DNA of 20,377 nucleotides, from the IMG/VR virus record IMGVR_UViG_3300030419_007497, positions 1 to 20,377 of that record. The stretch is one strand, 5' to 3'. The translations under genes were made by a program, and so were the position numbers. How positions within the stretch are numbered: the stretch's first letter is position 1; the number at the start of each line of letters is the position of its first letter. Below the pieces are notes generated by a model. That model was not told where the DNA came from, searched no databases, and saw nothing but the letters and a program-made list of their open reading frames with translations. Below, in pieces: positions 6,772 to 14,408 of this stretch. Source of the stretch: a virus.

Positions 6772-8336
6772 CAAAAAAATATTGTTCAAATCAAGATTTA
6801 CAATCAAAGATATTAGAAGGAGTTGAGTCATTAGCTGATAACGTAGCGACAACTCTTGGTCCCAAGGGGCGTAACGTTATTTTGCAAGAAGCCGGAAAGC
6901 GACCAATCATTACAAAAGATGGTGTGACAGTAGCTAAGTTTGTTGATTTTGAGGATCCGTTCATGAACGCAGGTGCTCAAGTAATCAAGCAGGCAGCAGA
7001 GCAAACAAATTCCGATGCCGGTGACGGCACCACTACCACGACCATTTTGTGCAGAGCGATTTTGCAGCATGCCCAACGATATATTACAGCAGGTGTTTCC
7101 CCAGTTGAATTGAAGAGAGGTATTGATAAGGCAGTTAAGGTAGTAGCCAATAGCCTGGAGGATCAAGCTCGTCCCATTGCATCACTTGATGATATCAAGA
7201 GGATAGCAACAATTTCTGCAAATGGAGATGAGGTCATCGGTAATCTTATTGCCACCGCTGTGGATCAATCAGGCAAAGATGGGGCAATAATAATTCAAGA
7301 AGCACGGTCTGTGGAAACTTCATTAGATTTGGTCGAGGGTTTTCGTTTGGCATCAGGCTGGGCAGCGTCGGCTTTTATCACAGACGAGCACACCGCTATG
7401 ACAAGGTACGATAATCCGCTTTTTCTTGTTACTGATGAAAAAATTGAAAGAGTGGAACAAATCCTCCCAGTACTGGAAGTTGTTGCAAGGGAGGGCAGAC
7501 CTCTTGTTATTTTTGCGGAAGAAGTTGAAGGTCAAGCCTTAGCTGCTTTAATTATGAATACAGTGCGAGGCACGATGAGAGTTGCAGCAGTCAAAGCTCC
7601 TCTATATGGAGAAGAACGTCGCGGTATTTTAGAAGATTTAGCAATTTCTACAGGTGCCACTTTTATCAATAGGTTGAGCGGAATGAAAACTCAGGAAGCC
7701 AAGCTTCAGGACTTGGGTGCAGGTAAGAAAATTGAAATTAGTAGATATGCAACAACAATCATGGGCGGAAAGGGCGACTTTGATGAGGTCGAAAAAAGAA
7801 TTGAGTCGTTAAAATCCCAATTGGCTGAAAGCGAAGACCTACACATATGTGAAAGAATTCAAGATAGGATCACTAAATTAGCATCTGGAGTTGCTGTTAT
7901 AAAAGTTGGCGGCACCACGGAAGTTGAGATGATTGAGAGACGCCACCGAATTGAAGACGCACTTGAAGCAGTTAAGTCGGCTCAGCAGGAGGGAATCGTT
8001 GCCGGAGGCGGTGTAGCCCTCCTTAGAACAGCAAGCACCCTAGATATAGAAACTGATAATGAGGAACAGGCTTTAGGTGTTGAAATTGTCAAGGAGGCGG
8101 TCCAGGCACCCATTAGACAGATGGCTATTAATGCTGGAGAGTCACCAGATCTAATTGTTTCTCGCCTGAACAAAGAGGGTGAAACATGGGGATACGATTT
8201 TTCTACAAGAGAGCTTGAAGACATGATAGAAGTTGGTATCATTGATCCGGCTAAAGTGACAAGATGTGCTCTGCAAAATGCCGCCTCTGCGGCAGGTACT
8301 TTAATTACAGCAAATTATGCCATCATACAATGCTAA
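6768..8336 (+). CDS. groEL: GroEL-type group I chaperonin (phage-encoded)
   Basis: 522 residues, ATGA overlap with the methyltransferase gene and AAGGG at 6757-6761. It has the chaperonin signatures: ATTLGPKGRNVIL (28-40), ITKDGVTVAK, DAGDGTTTTTIL with the nucleotide-binding Asp, the apical domain (EGFRLASGWAASAFI; KAPLYGEERRGILEDLAI), and VGGTTEVEMIERRHRIEDAL with the Asp used for ATP hydrolysis, then GIVAGGGVALLR. Bacterial GroEL is about 548 residues with a Gly-Gly-Met tail. This one stops at ITANYAIIQC, so the flexible tail is missing. The usual GYxSPYF apical segment is changed to GWAASAFI. No groES is in the window. It folds phage or host proteins during infection, possibly virion proteins. 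Confidence 0.96.
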   Translation: MTKKYCSNQDLQSKILEGVESLADNVATTLGPKGRNVILQEAGKRPIITKDGVTVAKFVDFEDPFMNAGAQVIKQAAEQTNSDAGDGTTTTTILCRAILQHAQRYITAGVSPVELKRGIDKAVKVVANSLEDQARPIASLDDIKRIATISANGDEVIGNLIATAVDQSGKDGAIIIQEARSVETSLDLVEGFRLASGWAASAFITDEHTAMTRYDNPLFLVTDEKIERVEQILPVLEVVAREGRPLVIFAEEVEGQALAALIMNTVRGTMRVAAVKAPLYGEERRGILEDLAISTGATFINRLSGMKTQEAKLQDLGAGKKIEISRYATTIMGGKGDFDEVEKRIESLKSQLAESEDLHICERIQDRITKLASGVAVIKVGGTTEVEMIERRHRIEDALEAVKSAQQEGIVAGGGVALLRTASTLDIETDNEEQALGVEIVKEAVQAPIRQMAINAGESPDLIVSRLNKEGETWGYDFSTRELEDMIEVGIIDPAKVTRCALQNAASAAGTLITANYAIIQC

Positions 8337-8349
8337 TAAGGCATATGAT

Positions 8350-8360
8350 ACTATATATTA
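8350..8360 (+). promoter_or_regulatory. ACTATATAT motif, variant of the late-type motif
   Basis: ACTATATATTA directly before ATGATG at 8361. It differs from the core ACTATTTAT at one base. There is no Shine-Dalgarno within 15 bases, as at the copies before 4842 and 17671. Confidence 0.4.
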
Positions 8361-8645
8361 ATGATGAACGAACACACCGACACCCTTATAGAATTAAACG
8401 GCAAGCTTGAGAGATTGCTCAATGGCATTGATACGCTCGGTGCTAATCAAGAGCGTATGTGCGAGGATATATCCAAAATCAAAGAGGCAGTATACAATCC
8501 AGATTCTGGTTTATATGCCCGACTGAGATCGCTTGAGGAATGGAAGGCGAGCACGTCCAGGGTTCAGTGGCTCATCGGCTCAGGCGTTCTAATGTTAATG
8601 GGTAAAATGCTTTGGGATGCCATGATGCAAGGAGGGCAATTTTAG
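8361..8645 (+). CDS. small coiled-coil protein with C-terminal membrane segment, holin/XhlA-like
   Basis: 94 residues. Residues 1-70 form a likely helical, coiled-coil region with regular Leu/Ile spacing (TLIELNGKLERLLNGIDTL; MCEDISKIKEAV). Residues 73-88 (WLIGSGVLMLMGKMLW) form one membrane segment close to the C-terminus. This layout is like XhlA-type phage haemolysin/holin-associated proteins, but similarity is by layout only. Two start codons are adjacent (8361 and 8364), and neither has a ribosome site; an ACTATATAT motif ends one or two bases upstream. A role in membrane permeabilisation or as a membrane anchor is possible. Confidence 0.65.
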   Translation: MMNEHTDTLIELNGKLERLLNGIDTLGANQERMCEDISKIKEAVYNPDSGLYARLRSLEEWKASTSRVQWLIGSGVLMLMGKMLWDAMMQGGQF

Positions 8646-8655
8646 GAGAGATAAA

Positions 8656-9312
8656 ATGGAATACTATTCTTCATATAAACAATCTTTCACTCCCAGAAAT
8701 GCCGATCCAGAGATACTAAGTCGTATAACTAAGTTAAAAGATGGACATGATATTAGCCCAAATGTGTTTTCTTTTTTATCTTCGTTAATAGCTGGATATA
8801 AAAAATACGGAGGAATTACTAAAAAGCAGTATGAAGCATTTTGTGACATTGAGTCTGATTATCTTTGCAAAAAAGCTACGGATAATCTGGATTGGCACGA
8901 AAGATATGACGCATCTAAAAAAGAACTGATGCACATATGTGCCCTTTATTACTGTGCCAACCCCCCGTATTATGGAGATCTAGCACATCGCGTATTATAT
9001 GATAAAAACTTTGTTCCTTCTGAAAGGCAATACAAGAGACTGACACAAAACAAATATGCACAAAAAGTCTTACACTCACACTTCTCAGAATCAAAGTTTA
9101 AGGTTAACGATTATGTATCTTTTAGAAAGAACAATCCTTACAAAATTGACAATAAAGAGAATATATTTATTATTATTCAAATTGCACCGGAGCCCGTAAC
9201 AACAGCGGCGAAAGGCACAAAAAAATATAAAATACTATCTATAAATAACGTGGATCTTCACGTTGTTGAAGAAAGGTGGTTAAAAAACACACCTAAAAAT
9301 AAAATTACTTGA
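8656..9312 (+). CDS. protein of unknown function
   Basis: 218 residues with AGGAG at 8644-8648. I do not recognise the family. The first 65 residues contain a helical stretch (SPNVFSFLSSLIAGYKKYGG, then ITKKQYEAFCDIES). The middle has several Cys and Tyr/His residues (HICALYYCANPPYYGD), and the last third is Lys-rich with beta-strand patterns (NIFIIIQIAPEP; KYKILSINNVDLHVVEERW), perhaps a small SH3-like or barrel domain that follows a KVNDYVSFRK segment. No signal peptide or membrane segment is evident. Its stop codon overlaps the -35 box of the promoter at 9309. Confidence 0.75.
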   Translation: MEYYSSYKQSFTPRNADPEILSRITKLKDGHDISPNVFSFLSSLIAGYKKYGGITKKQYEAFCDIESDYLCKKATDNLDWHERYDASKKELMHICALYYCANPPYYGDLAHRVLYDKNFVPSERQYKRLTQNKYAQKVLHSHFSESKFKVNDYVSFRKNNPYKIDNKENIFIIIQIAPEPVTTAAKGTKKYKILSINNVDLHVVEERWLKNTPKNKIT

Positions 9313-9337
9313 CATAACATTATTTATTTGTTATAAT
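9309..9337 (+). promoter_or_regulatory. consensus sigma-70 promoter
   Basis: TTGACA at 9309-9314, 17-base spacer, TATAAT at 9332-9337: a perfect match to the bacterial consensus. Transcription would begin near 9344, and GGAG at 9351-9354 then serves the ATG at 9360. It probably drives the gene chain 9360-11354 using unmodified host RNA polymerase. Confidence 0.92.
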
Positions 9338-9359
9338 ATAAACATAATATGGAGAAAAA

Positions 9360-9704
9360 ATGAACGCAACACTAACTTATGCGGTAGATTTATTTGATGT
9401 TCCAAAGGAACTAAAACACCAACTTGACTACGTTCATCGCGAACTCGCTGAGATATCTCGTGATGCACATTCGGCAGGGTCATCCTTTAGTGGTGGACCT
9501 GATGATAAAGAGGTATTACAATTATTGCACAACATTCGTATTCACATGGCTAAGGTTGATACACGACTGGAAGACTGTATGTCAATATTGAGTGGCTATG
9601 TGGACTTCTTAGAAAACCCACCCGAGTCCGAAGAAGAGATCGTGGAAAACGATAGTGGTGATGGGGAAGCCGAACAAGAGGTAGGGGAAGATGACAAGGG
9701 GTGA
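9360..9704 (+). CDS. small protein with helical core and acidic tail
   Basis: 114 residues, first gene after the consensus promoter, with GGAG before the ATG. Residues 15-95 are mainly helical with heptad-like spacing (PKELKHQLDYVHRELAEISR; VLQLLHNIRIHMAKVDTRLE, then DCMSILSGYVDFL). The last 25 residues are nearly all Glu, Asp and Gly. I recognise no family. The shape (coiled coil plus acidic tail) would suit a small binding or DNA-mimic-like protein, but that is a guess. It overlaps the next gene by 14 bases. Confidence 0.75.
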   Translation: MNATLTYAVDLFDVPKELKHQLDYVHRELAEISRDAHSAGSSFSGGPDDKEVLQLLHNIRIHMAKVDTRLEDCMSILSGYVDFLENPPESEEEIVENDSGDGEAEQEVGEDDKG

Positions 9705-9927
9705 TTTAGCATATGTGCCCTCTGAAGTTTTTCTATATCAACTACAGGACGGTACGCCTACTGGCTATCACAAACTCTCTAAGCCTTCATCGGTTATAAT
9801 TATAGATAAACAGGTGGATGCATTTACAGTCTTGTTTGAAGGACAAACTTGGTCTGTTGATAGTCGCCATCTATATCCAATGGAGGATCCAAATCATGGC
9901 AACAGTCAAATTTACAGAAGTGTTTAA
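9691..9927 (+). CDS. small beta-rich protein of unknown function
   Basis: 78 residues. The site GAGGTAGGGG at 9679-9687 ends just before the ATG and lies within the previous gene. The protein alternates short beta-like stretches (DLAYVPSEVFLYQL; SSVIIIDKQVDAFTVLFEG, then QTWSVDSRHLYPM), resembling small barrel or KOW/SH3-type folds seen in phage accessory genes. No catalytic motif is visible. It overlaps the next gene by 32 bases, so the set 9360-10201 is probably translationally coupled. Confidence 0.7.
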   Translation: MTRGDLAYVPSEVFLYQLQDGTPTGYHKLSKPSSVIIIDKQVDAFTVLFEGQTWSVDSRHLYPMEDPNHGNSQIYRSV

Positions 9928-10201
9928 GCAAAATAGATTTACCTCTAAAGATGATAAATATAGAATGCGATCTGTTTACGTGAATCCAGATTTTGTAATT
10001 TGCCTAAGAGAAGACGAGCAAACCCTAAAGATGTTGAAAGAAGATGTCGGTCTTTTACCAGACGGATTAGACCCAAGACATCAGTTTACAAAACTTCACA
10101 TCAATGGTGGGCATGGCTCTTTTGATATTACAGTCGTTGGTTCGCCGGATACAGTTGAAGAAAAATTAAAGAACTCAACCTCAAAAGTACTAAAAGGATA
10201 A
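9896..10201 (+). CDS. small protein of unknown function
   Basis: 101 residues. The start at 9896 is chosen because GGAGG sits at 9882-9886, nine bases upstream; a longer frame from 9818 would mostly duplicate the preceding coding region without a ribosome site. Strand-like segments (MRSVYVNPDFVICLRED; QFTKLHINGGHGSFDITVVG) suggest a small alpha/beta protein. I recognise no family. It lies three bases before the AT-hook gene in the 9360 operon. Confidence 0.72.
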   Translation: MATVKFTEVFKQNRFTSKDDKYRMRSVYVNPDFVICLREDEQTLKMLKEDVGLLPDGLDPRHQFTKLHINGGHGSFDITVVGSPDTVEEKLKNSTSKVLKG

Positions 10202-10204
10202 CAT

Positions 10205-10651
10205 ATGATTGAGTGCACATTACGCCCACAAGAGGAATATCACCACTTCCTCCCAGGGTATGGTAAAAAAACAAAGCTTGGGCGATATCATGGATCTGAT
10301 TTTCATTTTAAGGGCTTTGGGGCAAACAAGTGGGTTGTTGGTGTTTATATTGATGTTGAATATGACAAATACATTACGGAAGATACAACAATAGAAGATG
10401 TTGTTAGGCGATGTATTGAATACCTAAACCAGCCACCTCCTCGTAAAAAATATCAGAAAAAGAAACCGCAACCGCTATATGGAAATTTGAATTTGGAGCC
10501 CCATCAGTTTTGGACAGGCGAGGATTCAAGTGGAAAATATATTGGAGCCCTATTGATCACTGATCAGCGAAAAAACAAGAAGTTCTGGGGAGCCGGTGGA
10601 GTGGGAAGAGTTAAAAGAAAACGTGGACGACCACGAAAGGATGAAGAATGA
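10205..10651 (+). CDS. protein with C-terminal AT-hook-like motif
   Basis: 148 residues, AAAAGGA upstream. Residues 1-70 include beta-like and aromatic segments (YHHFLPGYGKK; GFGANKWVVGVYIDVEYDKY). A basic linker (PPPRKKYQKKKPQP) follows. The C-terminus VKRKRGRPRKDEE contains the AT-hook core R-G-R-P flanked by Lys/Arg, which binds the minor groove of AT-rich DNA. The protein overlaps the N6-adenine methyltransferase gene by ATGA. Binding of AT-rich DNA, perhaps the phage genome or host chromosome, is inferred; the rest of the fold is unknown. Confidence 0.75.
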   Translation: MIECTLRPQEEYHHFLPGYGKKTKLGRYHGSDFHFKGFGANKWVVGVYIDVEYDKYITEDTTIEDVVRRCIEYLNQPPPRKKYQKKKPQPLYGNLNLEPHQFWTGEDSSGKYIGALLITDQRKNKKFWGAGGVGRVKRKRGRPRKDEE

Positions 10652-11139
10652 ACGCTGCAACTCAAAAAGTAATGTTTTCAAGTAAAACTGGTAATTGGGC
10701 AACGCCACAGGAATTTTACAACAAGCTGAATTTACAACTTGGACCCTTTACTCTAGACGCCTGTGCAACCATTCATAATGCCAAGTGTTCCAATTTTTTC
10801 TCACCAGAAGAAGATGGGCTCACCCAGGACTGGTATGGACATAATGTCTTTGTCAACCCACCCTACGGGCGGGGCATTGAGCAATGGATTAAAAAAGGAT
10901 ATGAAGAGTCTTTAAAAAATAGAACACGAGTCGTCATGTTGATTCCAGCCCGTACTGATACAAGATATTGGCACGACTATGTTATGAAGGCACATGCGAT
11001 TCACTTTGTTAAGGGTCGTCTTAAATTTGGAGACTCTGATAATTCTGCACCGTTTCCTTCTGCTGTTGTAGTATTTGGCAGCCAATGGAGCACAACAGCA
11101 CCAGTTGCGACACCCACAACCTACACCATGGAGAGATAA
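10648..11139 (+). CDS. phage DNA N6-adenine methyltransferase (second one in the window)
   Basis: 163 residues. It has the layout of the short phage N6-adenine methyltransferase family (Dam of phage T1 type): NWATPQEFYNKLN (16-28), FTLDACA (34-40), FVNPPYGRGIEQWI with the catalytic NPPY at 70-73, then VVMLIPARTDTRYWHDYV and FVKGRLKFG. It transfers a methyl group to adenine in DNA. The family is usually about 160-180 residues, so it is full length. It differs from the D12-class enzyme at 5971, so the phage carries two adenine methylation activities. Its site is not readable. It ends one base into the ATG of the next gene (TAATG). Confidence 0.92.
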   Translation: MNAATQKVMFSSKTGNWATPQEFYNKLNLQLGPFTLDACATIHNAKCSNFFSPEEDGLTQDWYGHNVFVNPPYGRGIEQWIKKGYEESLKNRTRVVMLIPARTDTRYWHDYVMKAHAIHFVKGRLKFGDSDNSAPFPSAVVVFGSQWSTTAPVATPTTYTMER

Positions 11140-11354
11140 TGATTTGGACAGCAATTACATATAATACGAATAGCGAAAAGATTGAGTGTGACTTGTATGA
11201 GGCACCCCTAGATTTTGCGAAGGCTTACGGCATTATAGCGACAGAGACGAAAGGTATTGTCCTTTCCATCATTAAGGGCAACCATGTTTCTGGCTCTTAT
11301 ATTCCCGGCATCAACCTTAGTTTAAAAAGAGTTGATTATCACGGGGAATTTTAA
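11139..11354 (+). CDS. small protein of unknown function
   Basis: 71 residues. The ATG at 11139 overlaps the previous stop by one base, and GGAGAG lies at 11130-11135. A frame beginning at 11085 would lie within the methyltransferase gene and is not preferred. The sequence (MIWTAITYNTNSEKIECDLY onwards; GIVLSIIKGNHVSGSYIPG) is beta-rich. I recognise no family. It ends the transcription unit that began at 9309; a T/A-rich tract follows. Confidence 0.65.
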   Translation: MIWTAITYNTNSEKIECDLYEAPLDFAKAYGIIATETKGIVLSIIKGNHVSGSYIPGINLSLKRVDYHGEF

Positions 11355-11401
11355 TTTTTTTTTAAAAAAACACTTGACGATTAATACAGAGTGATTAAAT
11401 T
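11351..11401 (+). promoter_or_regulatory. A/T tract and probable promoter before the HSP20 gene
   Basis: A run of T then A at 11353-11370 could act as an UP element. TTGACG at 11374-11379 is a strong -35. The -10 is weak: TAAATT at 11396-11401 (16-base spacer) or AATTAT at 11398-11403 (18). The leader at 11409-11425 can form a short five-pair stem (ACCTC with GGGGT). Any role in heat control is not shown. Confidence 0.55.
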
Positions 11402-11449
11402 ATATATAACCTCAGAGAGAGGGGTCTTAATTTAACAGGAGAAGACAAA

Positions 11450-11884
11450 ATGAACAACACAATCACACCTTTGAGAACATCTTTTGGAAGCCCAATTGGC
11501 GGCTTCTTGGCAGATCGCTTCTTTGACACAATTTTTGATGATGTGCCCTTTTATGGCACTACCACCACAAAACGCACGAAGGGAATCAGCGTTAACTATA
11601 ATGTTGAAAAGATAGATAACGGATTTTCTATTGCTGTAGCAGCCCCAGGCGTTAACAAGGACGATATTAATGTAAATATTGAATCCAACACAATTACAAT
11701 TTCCTATACACAAGAAGAGAAAAACGAATCCTCCTTTGCTTGCTCTTCATTTAGTCGCTCTTGGCGACTTCCAGAGGGGACAGAAGTAGAAGACATTACC
11801 GCTACGTATGAAAATGGTATTTTGACACTTTCTATTCCCACCGCAGGTGCTAAAGCTTATACTCGCACAATTACAATTAAGTGA
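11450..11884 (+). CDS. small heat-shock protein, HSP20 / alpha-crystallin family
   Basis: 144 residues, AGGAGAAG at 11437-11444. The N-terminal 40 residues are hydrophobic and variable (FLADRFFDTIFDDVPFYG). The alpha-crystallin domain runs from about 45 to 135: VNYNVEKIDNGFSIAVAAPG, VNKDDINVNIESNTITISY, FSRSWRLPEGTEVEDITATY and ENGILTLSIPTAGA. The A-x-x-x-n-G-I/V-L-x-[LI]-x-[IV]-P signature is present. These proteins form oligomers and hold unfolding proteins without ATP. HSP20 genes are common in marine T4-like phages. The gene stands alone between its own promoter and terminator. Together with GroEL it suggests that the phage invests in protein folding. Confidence 0.95.
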   Translation: MNNTITPLRTSFGSPIGGFLADRFFDTIFDDVPFYGTTTTKRTKGISVNYNVEKIDNGFSIAVAAPGVNKDDINVNIESNTITISYTQEEKNESSFACSSFSRSWRLPEGTEVEDITATYENGILTLSIPTAGAKAYTRTITIK

Positions 11885-11912
11885 GTTAATAAAATAACAC
11901 TAGCACTACTTC

Positions 11913-11940
11913 AAGAGGCACCAAATTGGTGCCTCTTTTT
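11913..11940 (+). terminator. Rho-independent terminator after HSP20
   Basis: AAGAGGCACC (11913-11922) pairs perfectly with GGTGCCTCTT (11928-11937) around AAATT, followed by TTT. It lies 28 bases after the HSP20 stop and closes that single-gene unit. Confidence 0.93.
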
Positions 11941-11945
11941 GTTTG

Positions 11946-11962
11946 TATAAATACTATTTATA
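11946..11962 (+). promoter_or_regulatory. TATAAATA-C-TATTTATA palindrome, late-promoter candidate (copy 3 of ACTATTTAT)
   Basis: TATAAATA at 11946-11953 is identical to the T4 late promoter consensus. It is followed by one C and its exact reverse complement TATTTATA (11955-11962), giving a 17-base palindrome that includes ACTATTTAT at 11953-11961. It lies just after the HSP20 terminator and about 31 bases before the ATG at 11994, so it is well placed to start the long virion-gene unit. Confidence 0.65.
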
Positions 11963-11993
11963 GTGAATCTCTACGTCTAAGGGTACATAATAC

Positions 11994-14408
11994 ATGAGCG
12001 ACAAACTTGTAAACGGTTGGCGGCAATATTTAAATAAAGTCCAAACCTCCAATCAACGAAAAGGAATGAAAGATCTCCTTTGGGAGAGGCGTGAAAATTG
12101 GAAAGTTGATCGGATGATCTTCAATCGCGTCCTGCTTGAAGGACGACTTGAGAATGTTAAGAAGAAATACGGAGAAAGACTCCCCGGCGACTATATTGAT
12201 ATGCTTTCTAGTATGGATCCCTCTGGAAATAATAAATATTTAGCCCATATGGTTAAGTTATTTCTTAAATATGTGGAAGATGTCGGAATCAAAGACACGA
12301 GGAGCTACAGACCCGCCATACGTACTATCGGAACGAGGGTTGAACAATTTCATGACCTAAATAAATACATACCTGCCGAGAAAGGCGGGAGAGACATTCA
12401 CTCATATAAAACAATAGATGATCTTAATCAGGCAGTAGCTAACGCAGAAGCAAAGAAAAAGGCTAAAGATGAAGCAGCCCTCTTTAAAGAAAAGGTCCGA
12501 GGAGACGCACAAAAAATCTATCAGGACAAGACAACCCTTGTTATTCGCCCAGGTTCAGAAGAGTCTTCTTGTTATTATGGACAAGGCACGAAATGGTGTA
12601 TCGCAGCCACCGACTCTCGCAACTATTGGGATGATTATACCAATGAACAAGGAGCAGTGTTTTTCTTTATTATTGACAAAGTCGCCCCGGAAGAAATAGA
12701 AAATGATCGGGGCAAGGTTGCCTATGTTTATAACGCTGACCACCCCGAAGCCCAGTACCCATGGGATGCTTATGATGCAGTAGATGACCAGCTTGACCCC
12801 GACTCAATTGACTCATATGAATCAATCTGGGGCACAGAAAAATTTAATCAAATAATAAGAGGCATTCAAGACAGCCTTGATGAAGACCCGCCTGACCCCG
12901 GCGTGGATCTAGATGTCGCAGCCGATGAACTTCGTGAGTATGCCGAACAGGAACTAGGCGACTGGAGTGAGTTTATAGAATTTTATCTCTACGTTGACGA
13001 TGATGAAGGTATCAGTGCTTCAGCAAAACTCTCCTTTGAATTTCCCATAGGGTACGACCCCGATGACGAACAGGAGGCAGAGCAATACACCGATGACAGT
13101 AACCAAATAGAAGACGCATATCAGGAAGGAATCAACATGGATTATGTCGATTTTGATTATGATTATGATTTCACCAACCAATCAGCAGGCGAGGTGACTT
13201 TAAGAATTTCAACAACTTTAACCTGCGATGATTGTATGGGCGGGTACAATATAGGTAACGAGCAAAGACAAGAATATCGGGACAACACGCAAGCTTTTAT
13301 TGATAACATTGTTGGTGAGTATACGGAAGATTACACTGAGTATAAAGAAGAATTACGCAAGGCACTTGTTAAAAAGAAAGTTATCGCCCCTGACAGGTGG
13401 GATAGAACACAAGAAGATATAATTAATCAAATGAAAGCTTTAGACTTGCAGCATTTCAAGCTTAACTTAAATGCTCAGGGCGGCGTAGTCGCACTTCAGT
13501 ATGAGATGGTAGAAAATGCAGCCCTCGGTCCAGCCGCAAGTGCCCCCACCATCGGTAGCTATGGTCGTGGACAAAGAGACACAATATTATTCTCAATAAT
13601 GAGGGCAAACTTTGATGAGGTCCGTGGATGGTACTCATCTGTTTTTGATCTTAAAGCAAGTCAAGCCATTAAACAATATTTCGCAGAAGCACACGAGGCA
13701 GCAAAACAACAACTTGAACTACCGCTCAAGGGAGGGACATACAAGAAGCCAGAAGAAACAGGCAGCAAAGAATGGGAAGATCCTTCAATGATGGTATATC
13801 TGAAAGAAGGTGTGGCAGGCTCTAATGAATTCAAGGGTAGCGTGCAAATTTTGTTTACTAAGTGGCATACCGGCGAAGACGCTCAGGCAACCATGGCATT
13901 TATAAAAAGTTTAGACCGGCATTATGATGATATTGTTAATAAATTAACAAATGTATATGATGAAATGACCGGTGAATATACAGAGAAAATGAAACAAGCA
14001 GACCAAGGCGTTCTTGACGGCTCAACAGCGGCAGACTTGATTCGTTCGATTGATGATAAAATATTATCCGAGCCAGAAAATGTTCGTGAGAGTGTTGTTG
14101 GTGTTTTAAAATGGTTTCAGGAGAACTTTGGCAAAATGAGTGGGATTGAAAAAACTGCGGCAGTTGATTACTTAAAGAGAGTGGAAACCGAGAGATTTCC
14201 GCTTGTCAATGTATATCTTACTTTTTCTAGCGATCTCCCCAAGAGCGGAGTTCCACAATTTTGGAAGAAATTTGTTCGGGATGAATTAAAAGCTCGCGGC
14301 GCGTCTCACAGTCAGGTCCAGGGCTATAAGTGGCAAGGAAAACGAGACGAACTTGTGGAAAGTGTCCGAATTAGAGTGAGAGAGGTGATTAATGAATGGA
14401 AGACATAA
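11994..14408 (+). CDS. large protein (804 aa) with GTKWCIA domain, probable virion protein
   Basis: The start is the ATG at 11994 with a weak AGGG at 11980-11983. The N-terminus (MSDKLVNGWRQYLNKV) has the W-R-x-[FY]-[IL] core of the targeting peptide seen on 15904 and its relatives. Residues 165-260 contain LVIRPGSEESSCYYGQGTKW, then CIAATDSRNYWDDYTNEQ and a strand AVFFFIIDK. This pattern (R-P-x-S-x-x-S-x-x-Y-G-x-G-T-x-W-C) I know from unnamed phage proteins. The middle is very acidic (many Asp/Glu and Tyr, about 270-400) with beta-like segments. The C-terminal 300 residues are mixed helix. It is the first gene after a T4-late-like promoter, so a structural or internal head protein is likely. 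No enzyme function can be given. Confidence 0.8.
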   Translation: MSDKLVNGWRQYLNKVQTSNQRKGMKDLLWERRENWKVDRMIFNRVLLEGRLENVKKKYGERLPGDYIDMLSSMDPSGNNKYLAHMVKLFLKYVEDVGIKDTRSYRPAIRTIGTRVEQFHDLNKYIPAEKGGRDIHSYKTIDDLNQAVANAEAKKKAKDEAALFKEKVRGDAQKIYQDKTTLVIRPGSEESSCYYGQGTKWCIAATDSRNYWDDYTNEQGAVFFFIIDKVAPEEIENDRGKVAYVYNADHPEAQYPWDAYDAVDDQLDPDSIDSYESIWGTEKFNQIIRGIQDSLDEDPPDPGVDLDVAADELREYAEQELGDWSEFIEFYLYVDDDEGISASAKLSFEFPIGYDPDDEQEAEQYTDDSNQIEDAYQEGINMDYVDFDYDYDFTNQSAGEVTLRISTTLTCDDCMGGYNIGNEQRQEYRDNTQAFIDNIVGEYTEDYTEYKEELRKALVKKKVIAPDRWDRTQEDIINQMKALDLQHFKLNLNAQGGVVALQYEMVENAALGPAASAPTIGSYGRGQRDTILFSIMRANFDEVRGWYSSVFDLKASQAIKQYFAEAHEAAKQQLELPLKGGTYKKPEETGSKEWEDPSMMVYLKEGVAGSNEFKGSVQILFTKWHTGEDAQATMAFIKSLDRHYDDIVNKLTNVYDEMTGEYTEKMKQADQGVLDGSTAADLIRSIDDKILSEPENVRESVVGVLKWFQENFGKMSGIEKTAAVDYLKRVETERFPLVNVYLTFSSDLPKSGVPQFWKKFVRDELKARGASHSQVQGYKWQGKRDELVESVRIRVREVINEWKT

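Noticed and set aside
9818-9895. Longer N-terminus for the gene at 9896
   Set aside because: It lies inside the previous gene; GGAGG is placed for the ATG at 9896.
11403-11449. RNA thermometer in the HSP20 leader
   Set aside because: Only a weak five-pair stem is visible and it does not cover the AGGAG site.
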